Source: an uncultured Bacteroidales bacterium (GTDB lineage Bacteria; Bacteroidota; Bacteroidia; Bacteroidales; UBA4417). From it: a stretch of 55,455 nt of DNA. Location: positions 1-55,455 of the forward strand of contig CAIRMR010000117.1 of NCBI GenBank assembly GCA_903879715.1. The letters run 5' to 3'. Below the pieces are notes generated by a model. That model saw only the letters and a list, made by a program, of their open reading frames with translations. It searched no databases and was not told the DNA's origin. A program made the position numbers and the translations under genes. Below are positions 1 through 8,794 of this stretch, in pieces. Each line of letters begins with the position of its first letter. The first letter of the stretch is position 1.

Positions 1-1
1 A

Positions 2-64
2 CCATTTGAAGAAGATGTGGGTATAGATAAAACGCAAAACCTGATACAAGGGGTTCTTTTCTGA
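2..64 (+). CDS. C-terminal tail of an unidentified plus-strand protein (truncated by window edge)
   Basis: An open frame enters from the left edge and ends at TGA 62-64. It encodes about 20 residues beginning PFEEDVGIDKTQNL and ending in QGVLF. The composition looks protein-like, and the stop is followed by a plausible convergent intergenic gap of about 120 bp before the minus-strand DUF4837 gene. The fragment is too short to assign a family, and it could also be a chance open frame. Confidence 0.35.
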   Translation, partial: PFEEDVGIDKTQNLIQGVLF

Positions 65-187
65 AAACGAATAAATTGAAACCTAAAACCCTGATATATT
101 TATACCTTTACTTCAATTACAAAACGTTTAGGACAGTATTGTTTCAAAACCTTAAAATCGCACTATTTTCTATTTCCTGTTTTCTAT

Positions 188-1186
188 TTACTTCTTCCCC
201 GGCTCCCCAAATTCCGCGCCCCAGATAATAGATTCCAGTTGCCGGATATAGTTGCGTTTCGATTTGTTCGGGTAATAAACATATCCGTCGAAGACAATAA
301 TACGTTGACGGGGAGCATCCACTATGGCAAAACTTACAAATGGCCCACCCATAAAATCGCCGAATGTTTTCCACAATCCACGCGTTTCGACTGCAAACAT
401 ATTTTTGAAAAGTATTTTGCGGGATACAGGCGGATAAACATCGCGCTCCAAAGTCATATAGGAGCCCTCAAGCGGGCCCGGGACATAAAGCCTGGTGTAT
501 CGGTCGCGGGTAGCCAGGATTGCGGCAGGGCTCATTTGGGCTGTATCTTTGTACGGATAGGCATAGATCAACAGCCCCAGGCTGTTGGCATTGGTTTCGG
601 ACCGCAACCAAACAAAATCGTTCATTTTTTTTGCCTGGTAAAAATCGTTCGAAATCACCATCTTTATCCCGAATTCATCCTTCAGCAGTTTTTCGGCAGG
701 AAGATTCCGGCTTACTGCGTTATGCGCACTATACCTGGCCCGTTCACTCTGGTTAAATAGCTCTTTGATGGCTTCGCTGTGCTTTGCGAACAGGTTGAAG
801 AAAGCAGTATCTGAACCGGCCTTAATTTTTACGACCCGTTGCGGATGCGACCATACATTCCTGAGTGTTTCAACCTTGTTTTTTTTATACCTGTCTTTAA
901 TATCAATTACTAATACATTGCGATGCGACTGCAGAAATCTACTGAAATCTTTAGGAATAATATTTATAAGTGTGTACTCAGGTTCAGCTTCGGGCAAGCC
1001 AGCCATATTCTGAGTAAGCGCCCCGCGAATAGTGTCGCCAACCTGGCCGTTCCAGTCCTGTTTACTGCAAACAACAAGTATTTCGGAGCCCCGCCCTGTG
1101 GAATTAGGGCTTTTTCTTTTGTTCACACCACACGATACCCATAACAGAGTGGCAAACAAAAAATAAAATAATCTCTTAATCCACAT
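188..1186 (-). CDS. DUF4837 family lipoprotein
   Basis: A 332-residue protein with a signal peptide whose lipobox ends in WVSC (Cys-19), so it is predicted to be an outer- or inner-membrane-anchored periplasmic lipoprotein. After a short Ser/Thr/Gly linker the mature part starts with GSEILVVCSKQDW, which resembles the start of DUF4837 proteins of Bacteroidota. The C-terminal half carries a MGGPFVSFAIVD block and a final tyrosine-rich FDGYVYYPNKSKR segment, also in keeping with that family. The function of DUF4837 is unknown. It ends head-on to the truncated plus-strand frame and is separated from the transglycosylase gene by about 130 bp of GA-rich DNA. The family call is from memory of family members. 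Confidence 0.75.
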   Translation of the reverse strand: MWIKRLFYFLFATLLWVSCGVNKRKSPNSTGRGSEILVVCSKQDWNGQVGDTIRGALTQNMAGLPEAEPEYTLINIIPKDFSRFLQSHRNVLVIDIKDRYKKNKVETLRNVWSHPQRVVKIKAGSDTAFFNLFAKHSEAIKELFNQSERARYSAHNAVSRNLPAEKLLKDEFGIKMVISNDFYQAKKMNDFVWLRSETNANSLGLLIYAYPYKDTAQMSPAAILATRDRYTRLYVPGPLEGSYMTLERDVYPPVSRKILFKNMFAVETRGLWKTFGDFMGGPFVSFAIVDAPRQRIIVFDGYVYYPNKSKRNYIRQLESIIWGAEFGEPGKK

Positions 1187-1319
1187 CAGGATTTTAAACT
1201 TTATACGGTGTATTAAACAGGCAAAAAGAGAAGCGAATGGGTGAAGAGCAAAACAGAGGAGAGCGGACGAACGATTAGACTGGTCTAACTTTCAGAACTA
1301 TAAACTGAAGTAATCAGAA

Positions 1320-3365
1320 TTATCCCGCAGGCAGTATCACCTTAATTTTCTGCCCCACCTTTAAACCGGATTTACCAGAAATTTTATTCCATTCTTTGAG
1401 CTGATCAATAGTAATGCCATCATAATGTTGAGCAATACTCCAAAGTGTATCACCTGGCTTAACCGTGTAATAAACAAGTTTTAAATCTCTTTCAGCTTTA
1501 GATTGCCCTTTAGCGGGGGTTTCCTGCGCAATAGCTTTTGAATTAGTTCCGGTATCAGGCTGATTTACTCTAAGTTTTTGGCCAACCAACAAATTATTAG
1601 TTTCCAATGAATTCCAGCTTACCAGTTCATCAGTGGTTATGCCATAGGTCGTCGCAATTTTCGAAAGAAACTCACCTTTTTTAACTACATGGTATTTTGC
1701 ATTAGCCAAAACCTGTTTTTGAGTAGCAGCAGGCTTCACTGTTTCCTTTTCCTTTGTAACTGCAATATTTTCGTCAACTATGATTTCCCCCGGAGCATTA
1801 ACCCTTATTTTCTGGCCAATCATAACGTTTGTACTTTTCAGTTTATTCCAGGCCATCAGGTTTTTGGTTGTAACGTGGTATTTGGCAGCAACTTTACCAA
1901 GGCTTTCGCTTTTTTTAACCACATGATATCGGGGACTTACAGTTTTTGAGGTTTGTTTCTTTTCAACCGAAGCAACTGTTTGTTCAACAGTTAAGGAATC
2001 GCTGCCAGAAGCTACTACGTGACTTGCAGGAACCGTTTTAGGAGTCTTGGCCTGAATTGCCGGCTGTTTTGACTGAACATAAATTTTCAAAGCCTGGCCT
2101 TTATATACCGATGATTTCTTTAATTTATTCCATTTCTTAATTTCGGAGGAGGAACAATCATACTTCCGGGCTATCGAAGCCAGGGTTTCTCCCTTACGGA
2201 CTTTATGAGTTACCTTTTTAGTAACGATATCATAATCAGAATTATCCTGGATTTTGAACTGGTTGGCATCGTATCCTTTAAGCTGATAATACGCATACAA
2301 GGATGTCTCATTATTCAAAAAATCAGCAATTGATTTTTGAGGCAGCCGAATAAAGAACGGATTGGCCGGTGTTGCCGGGATAAAACCTGTTCGGAAAGTC
2401 GGATTCAGAAATTCAAGATCAGAAAGGCTGAGTTTTAGTTTATCTGAAAGTATACTTAGTGTAAGTGGCTGATGAACCGCGATAGTATCTGTTTCGTGAT
2501 ACAGAATTTTTGGCATAACCGGGTATATGTTATGCTCGTTCGAATAAGCCATAACATAATTTACAGCGATAAAAGCCGGTACATAATCGCGGGTTTCGCG
2601 CGGCAGATATGGCATGATTTCCCAGAAAGTCATTTTCCCGCCTGAGCGCCTGATAGCTTTATTTACATTACCCGGACCAGAGTTATAGGCTGCAAGTACC
2701 AGCAGCCAATCGTGGTACATATTATAAAGGTCGTTGAAGTGTCGGCAAGCCGCAACTGTTGATTTTAAAGGATCATTCCTATCGTCAACATAAGAGGTTA
2801 GCTCAAGGCCGTACACTTTTCCTGTATAATACATAAACTGCCAAAGGCCCCCGGCACCAACCGGCGAACGCGCCTTGGAATTAAGCGCAGATTCAACAAC
2901 AGCAAGATATTTTAATTCGAGTGGAACATTGTATTTATCAAGCTGTTGTTCAAACATCGGGAAATACATCTGGGCCAAGCCGAGAACGCGTGCTGTAGTA
3001 CCCTTTTTTTTGTTGGCATACATATCAATAAACATTCTAACACGTGGATTGTAAGTCAGGTTTATCGGCGACTCAACATCCAGGCGCTGCATACGGTAGT
3101 AATATACCGAATCGGGATAGGTTGGAATAAAGTTAGGCAGAAAGTTATATTTGTTTTCATTAAGCCGGAACTTTGTATTTTCAGTGCTTTCGAAGTATTT
3201 AAGTGTGCTCAGGCTGTCCATAGCAGCCACTATAAAATTGTCTCCGACAAACTCAAAATCCCCTGAGGCTTTGTCAGGGCTTGTGTATTCCCCGGCTTGC
3301 TGTGCCTGTATAGAGACAGTAATACCCAAAAACAGTATTAGCAATAAATGTTTTGCTTTATTCAT
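1320..3365 (-). CDS. MltD-like membrane-bound lytic transglycosylase with four LysM domains
   Basis: A 681-residue secreted murein hydrolase. An N-terminal signal peptide (about residues 1-22) precedes a family-1 lytic transglycosylase (SLT) domain at about 130-300. The catalytic Glu lies in the VVESALNS motif (Glu-158), followed by the family's SPVGAGGLWQFM block and AAYNSGPGNVNKAI. Four LysM peptidoglycan-binding repeats follow in the C-terminal half, each starting with a YxVxKGE/D-type motif and ending GQKIKV or similar, separated by Thr/Lys/Ala-rich linkers. The enzyme should cleave the MurNAc-GlcNAc bond to give 1,6-anhydro ends, for wall remodelling. No lipobox Cys is visible, so it may be periplasmic rather than lipid-anchored. 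The start follows a clear signal peptide. Confidence 0.9.
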   Translation of the reverse strand: MNKAKHLLLILFLGITVSIQAQQAGEYTSPDKASGDFEFVGDNFIVAAMDSLSTLKYFESTENTKFRLNENKYNFLPNFIPTYPDSVYYYRMQRLDVESPINLTYNPRVRMFIDMYANKKKGTTARVLGLAQMYFPMFEQQLDKYNVPLELKYLAVVESALNSKARSPVGAGGLWQFMYYTGKVYGLELTSYVDDRNDPLKSTVAACRHFNDLYNMYHDWLLVLAAYNSGPGNVNKAIRRSGGKMTFWEIMPYLPRETRDYVPAFIAVNYVMAYSNEHNIYPVMPKILYHETDTIAVHQPLTLSILSDKLKLSLSDLEFLNPTFRTGFIPATPANPFFIRLPQKSIADFLNNETSLYAYYQLKGYDANQFKIQDNSDYDIVTKKVTHKVRKGETLASIARKYDCSSSEIKKWNKLKKSSVYKGQALKIYVQSKQPAIQAKTPKTVPASHVVASGSDSLTVEQTVASVEKKQTSKTVSPRYHVVKKSESLGKVAAKYHVTTKNLMAWNKLKSTNVMIGQKIRVNAPGEIIVDENIAVTKEKETVKPAATQKQVLANAKYHVVKKGEFLSKIATTYGITTDELVSWNSLETNNLLVGQKLRVNQPDTGTNSKAIAQETPAKGQSKAERDLKLVYYTVKPGDTLWSIAQHYDGITIDQLKEWNKISGKSGLKVGQKIKVILPAG

Positions 3366-3510
3366 CCTTTATCCTCAAAATTAAAAGCTAAAAATCAATC
3401 TTTTTTATTCCCCCAAACATGGAATATTCCAATTGTTAAAAATACAACAACGAGCATCTGTAAAAATGCGCAGTAAGTAGTATTAATTCACAATCGGTTG
3501 TTCAAAAAGT

Positions 3511-3598
3511 ATAACGACCGAAACCGCAGTTTTGGTATTCAACTATATCAATATAATGGGCTTTCCATTTCAGCCCGCTAAAAGTTAAAGGTCGTTAT
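3511..3598. repeat. Intergenic inverted repeat enclosing a hairpin
   Basis: ATAACGACC (3511-3519) is exactly complementary to GGTCGTTAT (3590-3598). Inside lies a second hairpin, GGGCT/AGCCC, at about 3558-3576. The element sits in the gap downstream of tatA and upstream of the transglycosylase gene, so both minus-strand genes would include or abut it. It could be a transcription terminator/attenuator or a REP-like intergenic repeat. Read on the minus strand, the closing arm is followed by a short T-run. Confidence 0.4.
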
Positions 3599-3626
3599 GG
3601 ATCAGGTAGTTTGATCGCAATGCTAA

Positions 3627-3803
3627 TTACTTGCCGGTATTGGTATCAGATTTGGTATCTGTATCTTCATCTTTAATTCCATCTTTAAAGCTTTTTACGC
3701 CTTTTCCAATACCTCTCATCAACTCGGGAATTTTTTTACCGCCAAATAATAACAGTACAATAGCAAGTATCAGAATTATTTCAGTTGGTCCTAATTTACC
3801 CAT
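3627..3803 (-). CDS. tatA: Sec-independent translocase protein TatA/TatE
   Basis: A 58-residue protein with the TatA layout. A short N-terminus (MGKLGPTEI) leads into one membrane helix (about residues 8-21, [12 protein letters not shown]). The [21 protein letters not shown] amphipathic segment contains the conserved FG..K(I/L)PEL hinge. The tail is short and acidic, rich in Asp, Thr and Lys. TatA forms the pore or membrane-thinning patch that moves folded, twin-arginine-signal proteins across the inner membrane. No tatC is in the window. The gene stands alone, 380 bp from the upstream EnvC-like gene, with its own -7 box just upstream. Confidence 0.93.
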   Translation of the reverse strand: MGKLGPTEIILILAIVLLLFGGKKIPELMRGIGKGVKSFKDGIKDEDTDTKSDTNTGK

Positions 3804-3834
3804 GATATTTGATTGTTTTTCGTTAGTGCAGCCG

Positions 3835-3842
3835 CAAAGTTA
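3835..3842 (-). promoter_or_regulatory. Bacteroidota -7 promoter element of tatA
   Basis: The minus strand reads TAACTTTG, a match to the Bacteroidota sigma-A -7 box TAnnTTTG, 31 bp upstream of the tatA start codon. Confidence 0.6.
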
Positions 3843-4183
3843 AATTAATTTGAAAGCAAGAATGTACTTTTTAACATAAAAGTTCTAAAAGCATGAAAAG
3901 TATTTAGATTAAAGTATATGTTATAAAGGATTACAACAACTTAATAATAAATATTTTACATCCTTATACTATGAATTGTTCTCCATTCGCATACGAAACA
4001 CACATATCAGAGAAACATCAATAATTTTTTAGTTTATCGTTTTAGTTCGGTAAAAATCCATTCGGGATTGCTCTGTACTCTCGGATTAATTGTATCAATT
4101 TTATACTAATAAAAAACATAGCAGCCTTTATGTTTGCTGGATATGGGCAGAGAAAGCATATTTATATGGCCCGGCTATGTTGT
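3843..4183. other. Non-coding AT-rich gap between tatA and the EnvC-like gene
   Basis: No credible coding frame, hairpin or repeat was recognised here. It is very AT-rich (about 3843-4130) and probably holds upstream promoter DNA for tatA and the 3' trailer of the EnvC-like operon. Confidence 0.5.
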
Positions 4184-5617
4184 TTAAATTTTCAACCAAC
4201 TGGCGGGATTCTGAACTATCGTTCCCTGCCAGAGTTCAAAGTGAAGGCGGGACTTGGATTCACCCTGCCCGGTAGATACCGTTCCCAGCGATTGCCTGAT
4301 TTTAACCCGGTCACCTTTCTTCACCGCAACATCCTCAAGATTTGAATATACCGAAAGGTAATCGCCATGCCTTACAATAACTACATAGTTAAGGTTGGCA
4401 ATAAAAATAACACTTGATACTTCTCCTTCAAAAATTGCTTTTGCTTTAGCTCCTGTTACTGAAGTGATATCAATACCATTATTTTTTATCTTAATATTCT
4501 GAAATTCAGCATGAGGATGCTCTCCAAAAGAAGACACAATAAAGCCTTTATCAATCGGGGAAGGCAAGCTGCCTTTGTTGCCTGCAAAACTGCCTGTAAG
4601 AGCAACATCTTCGGCGGTAACCGACATGCTATTTGATTTTACCGGAGCCCCCTTAGCCGCTGTAGAGCGGGATACATCAGCCCTTGCAATGGGTTCGGAT
4701 TTATCAGGCTCAGGTAATTTGGTGCCTGGATCAGCTTTGGCCCTGGCTTTTTTGTCAGCTGCAGCTTTCGCTTTGGCTCTGTGATCGGCATCAGCACTGG
4801 CTTTACGCTCGGTTTCAGCCGCTAATGCAGTTTTGCGGGCTTTCTCCTGGTCGGCTTTCCGAATCTCCTCAGCAACAAGCTTTTCAATGGCTATCTGCAG
4901 GTTGTTTAAAGCAACTTCGTTTTTCTTAAGTTTTACGAGCAGGTTTTTCTCCTGCGAAGTAAGACTTTTAATTTTTTCATCTTTCTGGCTTTTTTCATTT
5001 GCCAGGATATTCCGTTCTTCTTCCTGGGAATGCTTCAACGTGAGTTTTGATGATTTTCTTTTCTCCAGCTCAAGCTTCTTGGCGGCCAGTATCCTTTGCG
5101 TTCCAGTGATAGATTGCACCTGCGATTTCCGGTATTCGGTGTATTGCTGCAGGTATTTCAAGCGTTTGTATGCCTGGTTGAAGTTGTGCGACGAAAAAAG
5201 GAACATCAACCTGTTGTACGCGCTCCGGTTGCGATACGTTGAATATATTAATCGCGCATATTCATCTTTAAGACTCTTCAGCGTTGAAGTGATACGATAA
5301 ATTGTATCACTCATGTTATTTACCTGCTTGTCGATGCTGCCAACTTCCTGTTCAATGGCATTAATAAGATCTTCCCGTTTATCTATTTTCTTGTTAATTA
5401 ATATTAACTGATTAAGATTGGCTGACTTATTTTGTTTGGTCTGTTCCAACTCCCGGTTAACCTGGATAATATCTCTTTCAATTTTTAATTTACGGCTTTG
5501 CAATTTGTTTTTATCATTTTGCGCGTAAATAGTAGCCACTGTTGCCGTTAGAAAAAGAACAACAAAGCAAAATAGAAGTATAAATATACGGTTTGTATTC
5601 CGGGATTTTTCCATCAT
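4184..5617 (-). CDS. EnvC-like murein hydrolase activator (coiled coil + degenerate LytM/M23 domain)
   Basis: A 477-residue exported protein. A signal/transmembrane segment (about 9-33) is followed by a long coiled coil (about 35-265), an Ala/Lys-rich low-complexity linker (about 265-330) and a C-terminal LytM (peptidase M23) domain (about 350-477). Two zinc ligands of active M23 enzymes appear to be missing. The HxGIDI motif reads NNGIDI (Asn-379 where His is expected), and HLHFELW reads SRLHFELW. This is the pattern of EnvC/NlpD activators, which stimulate N-acetylmuramoyl-L-alanine amidases during septal wall splitting instead of cutting peptidoglycan. Its start codon overlaps the stop of the DUF4292 gene by 4 bp, so it is translationally coupled at the end of the flippase-dut-TPR-DUF4292 operon. 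Confidence 0.88.
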   Translation of the reverse strand: MMEKSRNTNRIFILLFCFVVLFLTATVATIYAQNDKNKLQSRKLKIERDIIQVNRELEQTKQNKSANLNQLILINKKIDKREDLINAIEQEVGSIDKQVNNMSDTIYRITSTLKSLKDEYARLIYSTYRNRSAYNRLMFLFSSHNFNQAYKRLKYLQQYTEYRKSQVQSITGTQRILAAKKLELEKRKSSKLTLKHSQEEERNILANEKSQKDEKIKSLTSQEKNLLVKLKKNEVALNNLQIAIEKLVAEEIRKADQEKARKTALAAETERKASADADHRAKAKAAADKKARAKADPGTKLPEPDKSEPIARADVSRSTAAKGAPVKSNSMSVTAEDVALTGSFAGNKGSLPSPIDKGFIVSSFGEHPHAEFQNIKIKNNGIDITSVTGAKAKAIFEGEVSSVIFIANLNYVVIVRHGDYLSVYSNLEDVAVKKGDRVKIRQSLGTVSTGQGESKSRLHFELWQGTIVQNPASWLKI

Positions 5618-6465
5618 TTGTTTTTGGATTGTAGTTCCTTTATTTCCGTATAACTTTCCGGAATCCTGAATGGATAAATTTGCTCCTGGTCAAGTTGTAT
5701 TTTAGAGTACTTTAGCTGAATCCTGATCTTTTTGTCATCGGTTTCAACTTTGAAATCCAGATTAGTAGGAATTAGCTTACCATCCACATCGTCAAATTCG
5801 CCATAAGTGGCTATGAACTTCCGGCTGTCACGCTCAGCTTCCTTGAGTAAAACCTTCATAATTTTAAAGTTTTCCGGGTCAAGCCATATACTTTGTATCG
5901 GGATATTGATGTCATCCTCGCTGCGGCGGACATACCTGCGAAGTTTTCGCCTGTTTACAGTAGATAATTTATATTGCTGATTTTCGACTGAGGCTTTAAA
6001 CGTATTTGACTCGTACAAAGAAAAATCATTTCCTATAAGAAATGCCTGTGCCATGTCGTAATCCAGTGTTTTATTGAGCAATTGGTTGATATAAGCAAAA
6101 CCGTGTATGAAATAAGTATTACTCAACCTGTTTATGTACTTGATCGAATCAGGCGTAAGCATAAATCGTACCGCTTCGATTCCAAGCGCGGGAGTAATGG
6201 AAATCCAGATAATACTGTCGTAATCCATGCGAAGATTTCCGGAAACGCTTGTTTTCTTATGATCAATCTGGTAAGTCACACTAAACTTGGCCGAAAACTG
6301 ATTAAACTTCAGTTCATGTTCTTTTAACTTATTGGTCAGGAATTCAGTGCCCTGCACTTTTATTGGTTCCTTAACAGCTTTGCGGCTTCCTGTACAGGCC
6401 CAAAAACCGGATACCACAAATACCAATAAAATCAATTGTACAAGCCGTCTGGTAAATCTATTCAT
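5614..6465 (-). CDS. DUF4292 family lipoprotein
   Basis: A 283-residue lipoprotein: basic N-terminus, hydrophobic stretch and lipobox GFWAC (Cys-24). The mature part has beta-rich repeats of the LolA/LolB-like type (KFSVTYQIDHKKTSVSGNLRMDYDSIIWISI), as in DUF4292 proteins of Bacteroidota. It overlaps the TPR gene upstream by 8 bp and the EnvC-like gene downstream by 4 bp, so the three are almost certainly one translational unit. The LolB-like fold and the position suggest a role in outer-membrane lipoprotein or envelope assembly, but that is inference; the family's function is not established. Confidence 0.82.
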   Translation of the reverse strand: MNRFTRRLVQLILLVFVVSGFWACTGSRKAVKEPIKVQGTEFLTNKLKEHELKFNQFSAKFSVTYQIDHKKTSVSGNLRMDYDSIIWISITPALGIEAVRFMLTPDSIKYINRLSNTYFIHGFAYINQLLNKTLDYDMAQAFLIGNDFSLYESNTFKASVENQQYKLSTVNRRKLRRYVRRSEDDINIPIQSIWLDPENFKIMKVLLKEAERDSRKFIATYGEFDDVDGKLIPTNLDFKVETDDKKIRIQLKYSKIQLDQEQIYPFRIPESYTEIKELQSKNK

Positions 6466-8200
6466 CCATGTTCCTTTCTTTTATTTTTTTCTCCAGGAAC
6501 TCTGAGCCTTTACCAATTTTTTGTGCATTCTGCCATTGAATCATTGCCTTATCGGTATTCCCAAGCTTGAAGTAAATATCACCCAGATGTTCTAATAAAT
6601 CAGCATCCGGAGAAGGGGTGGCGGCAACAGCTTTTTCAACCCAATCAGCCGCTTCGGAGTATCTGCCAAGCTTATAAAGCACCCAGCCATATGTATCCAT
6701 GTTAGCGGCATTGGCCGGGTCTAATTTCACGGATTTGGATGACATAGTCTCAGCTTTATCGAGATTTTCATTCCTTAACGAAAGATAATAGGCATAATTG
6801 TTGAGAACATAACTGTTTTCGGGTTGAAGTTTTAATGCATTTTCATAATTATCGTCCGACAAACGGTAATTTTTTAAACGGTTATATGTATCGCCCAGGT
6901 AGGTGTAAAACTGAACCAGGAGTATATTGTTGCCGCTTATAAGTTTTACTCCTGAATTGAAACTGACGATGGCATCATCATACTTACTTTTCTCAAGGCA
7001 GGCAACACCTTTAAACAAGTAGGGCACAGGTAACAGGGGGAAAAGCTCAATGGCTCGTTGACTTTCTGATTCCAGTGCCGGGTAATCAGAAAGTTGGATT
7101 TCAGCATTCAGCAGGCTTTCCCATACAGCATAGCGGCTGCTGTCAATAGCAATTACTTTTCTGAATTCATCGCGGGCTTCAGTGTACTTTTTATCATCGA
7201 GAAGGAAATCGCCATATATAGAGTGAGCTTTGGCTTCATCGGGATGGGTTTGAACCAGGATTTGCGCAAGTCCCATAATTTCCTCCTTGTTTTTATCATA
7301 CATTTCGTCCCCCGAAAAAATAGCAAGCAGCACCCTGATTTTTGTATCAATATCCAGTTTGGGATTAGCAAAACCGAATTTTAATTCATCGATTGAACGT
7401 TTTATATCTCCTTTTTTCCTGTAATAATCGGATAAAGTAATATGAATATATGGATTGTCAGGATCTTTACTCAGTATTTGCTGGTAATATTGCGCAGCTT
7501 CATCGGGTTTACCTGCCTGCATGTACATTTCGGCTATCATTGAGACATAACGGGTTTCCTGGTCAGGAAATTCTTTGATCAGTTTTTGAATCTCTGCTGT
7601 TGCCTGGTCTGTCTTCTTCTGAATCAGGTAGATACGATGCTTTTGTAAAGATATCTCTTCGGTTACTCCCACTTGTTCTTCAATTTTATCATACGTTTCT
7701 ATAGCATTTTTACCATCATCATTCATCAGGTAAGCATTAGCAAGCTCATACAGGTAATCGACACTACCAGGATACTGTTTCACCAGATTCTCGCATGTTT
7801 CCAGGAGTTCTTTTTTCATGCCTGATTTACCATAAATTTCAACCAACAGTAGTTTATACCATTTGATTTCAGGTTCCAGTTCAGCGGCTTGTTCAGCATA
7901 ACGGGCGGCGGTACCGTAATCGGTGGCATCAAAGTACATTTGCGCAAGCTCATACATAGAAGCTGAATGCTGTGGGTTTTTAGCAAGACAAGATTCAAAA
8001 AGCCCTATTGCTTTTGCCGTTTCGCCTATTAATTTTGCATTGGTCGCGTCAATATAAATATTGGTAACTTCCTCATAACTGGCAGCTGTTTCGGCTGTTG
8101 TTTCCGATATGTGCTTCTTTTTCTTCTCCCGTTTCTGCGCAAATCCTTCCCCGGGCCATATTATGACCAGTAAAAGTAGTATTGTGATTATTTTATTCAT
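6458..8200 (-). CDS. Secreted tetratricopeptide-repeat protein
   Basis: A 580-residue protein with a cleavable signal peptide (about 1-21) and a Lys-rich stretch at about 22-30. TPR units fill most of the rest, for example SMYELAQMYFDATDYGTAARYAEQA, NSYVLNNYAYYLS and NMDTYGWVLYKLGRYSEAADW. Such TPR arrays are protein-interaction scaffolds, and in Bacteroidota this one sits upstream of DUF4292 and EnvC-like genes. The gene overlaps DUF4292 by 8 bp and follows dut by 133 bp of pyrimidine-rich spacer. A role in envelope assembly alongside its two partners is plausible but inferred from context only. Confidence 0.85.
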   Translation of the reverse strand: MNKIITILLLLVIIWPGEGFAQKREKKKKHISETTAETAASYEEVTNIYIDATNAKLIGETAKAIGLFESCLAKNPQHSASMYELAQMYFDATDYGTAARYAEQAAELEPEIKWYKLLLVEIYGKSGMKKELLETCENLVKQYPGSVDYLYELANAYLMNDDGKNAIETYDKIEEQVGVTEEISLQKHRIYLIQKKTDQATAEIQKLIKEFPDQETRYVSMIAEMYMQAGKPDEAAQYYQQILSKDPDNPYIHITLSDYYRKKGDIKRSIDELKFGFANPKLDIDTKIRVLLAIFSGDEMYDKNKEEIMGLAQILVQTHPDEAKAHSIYGDFLLDDKKYTEARDEFRKVIAIDSSRYAVWESLLNAEIQLSDYPALESESQRAIELFPLLPVPYLFKGVACLEKSKYDDAIVSFNSGVKLISGNNILLVQFYTYLGDTYNRLKNYRLSDDNYENALKLQPENSYVLNNYAYYLSLRNENLDKAETMSSKSVKLDPANAANMDTYGWVLYKLGRYSEAADWVEKAVAATPSPDADLLEHLGDIYFKLGNTDKAMIQWQNAQKIGKGSEFLEKKIKERNMDE

Positions 8201-8333
8201 TCAGTTAATTATCTAGTTATTAAAAATAAATCCTTGGCCAGATTCATAAATTTCTCCCAATCCCGTTGTCTCTTCATCCCGCATTTCTCTTAGTCTCCCT
8301 TCTCCTTGTCTAACTTTTCCTCTACTCTAAAAA

Positions 8334-8768
8334 CTACTTCACTCCCGTGTGCCCGAATCCACCTTCACCTCTATCGGTAACCGACAAAGATTCAACCTCA
8401 TTCCAGTTTATATGTTCAAAGCGGGCAATTATCATCTGCGCTATACGTTCGCCGGGTTCGAGTGTAAATGGAACGTCAGAGAGATTTACCAGTATAACTT
8501 TTATTTCGCCACGGTAATCAGGATCAATGGTTCCTGGTGTGTTTACTATAGAAATTCCATGCTTTGCAGCCAGGCCGCTACGCGGACGAACCTGCGCTTC
8601 GTATCCTTCGGGTAACTCAATATACAAACCTGTCGGAACCATGGCTCTCTCAAGAGGTTTCAAAATGAAAGCTTGTTCAAGATCAGCTCTCAGATCTAAA
8701 CCAGCTGAGTGAACTGTAGCATATTGTGGCAGAGGAAAACGTGAGCGGTTTACGATATTAACTTGCAT
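8334..8768 (-). CDS. dut: Deoxyuridine 5'-triphosphate nucleotidohydrolase (dUTPase)
   Basis: A 144-residue trimeric dUTPase containing all five motifs in order: [36 protein letters not shown] (with the catalytic Asp), GERIAQMII and the C-terminal P-loop-like [10 protein letters not shown]. It hydrolyses dUTP to dUMP and pyrophosphate, keeping uracil out of DNA and supplying dTMP synthesis. Length is normal for the bacterial enzyme. It begins 26 bp after the flippase stop codon, so the two are cotranscribed. Confidence 0.96.
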   Translation of the reverse strand: MQVNIVNRSRFPLPQYATVHSAGLDLRADLEQAFILKPLERAMVPTGLYIELPEGYEAQVRPRSGLAAKHGISIVNTPGTIDPDYRGEIKVILVNLSDVPFTLEPGERIAQMIIARFEHINWNEVESLSVTDRGEGGFGHTGVK

Positions 8769-8794
8769 GGTAATTAACAGGTTTAGGTTATTGT

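Noticed and set aside
239-760. Plus-strand open frame overlapping the DUF4837 gene.
   Set aside because: It is a shadow of the minus-strand gene, which has a signal peptide, lipobox and recognisable family blocks.
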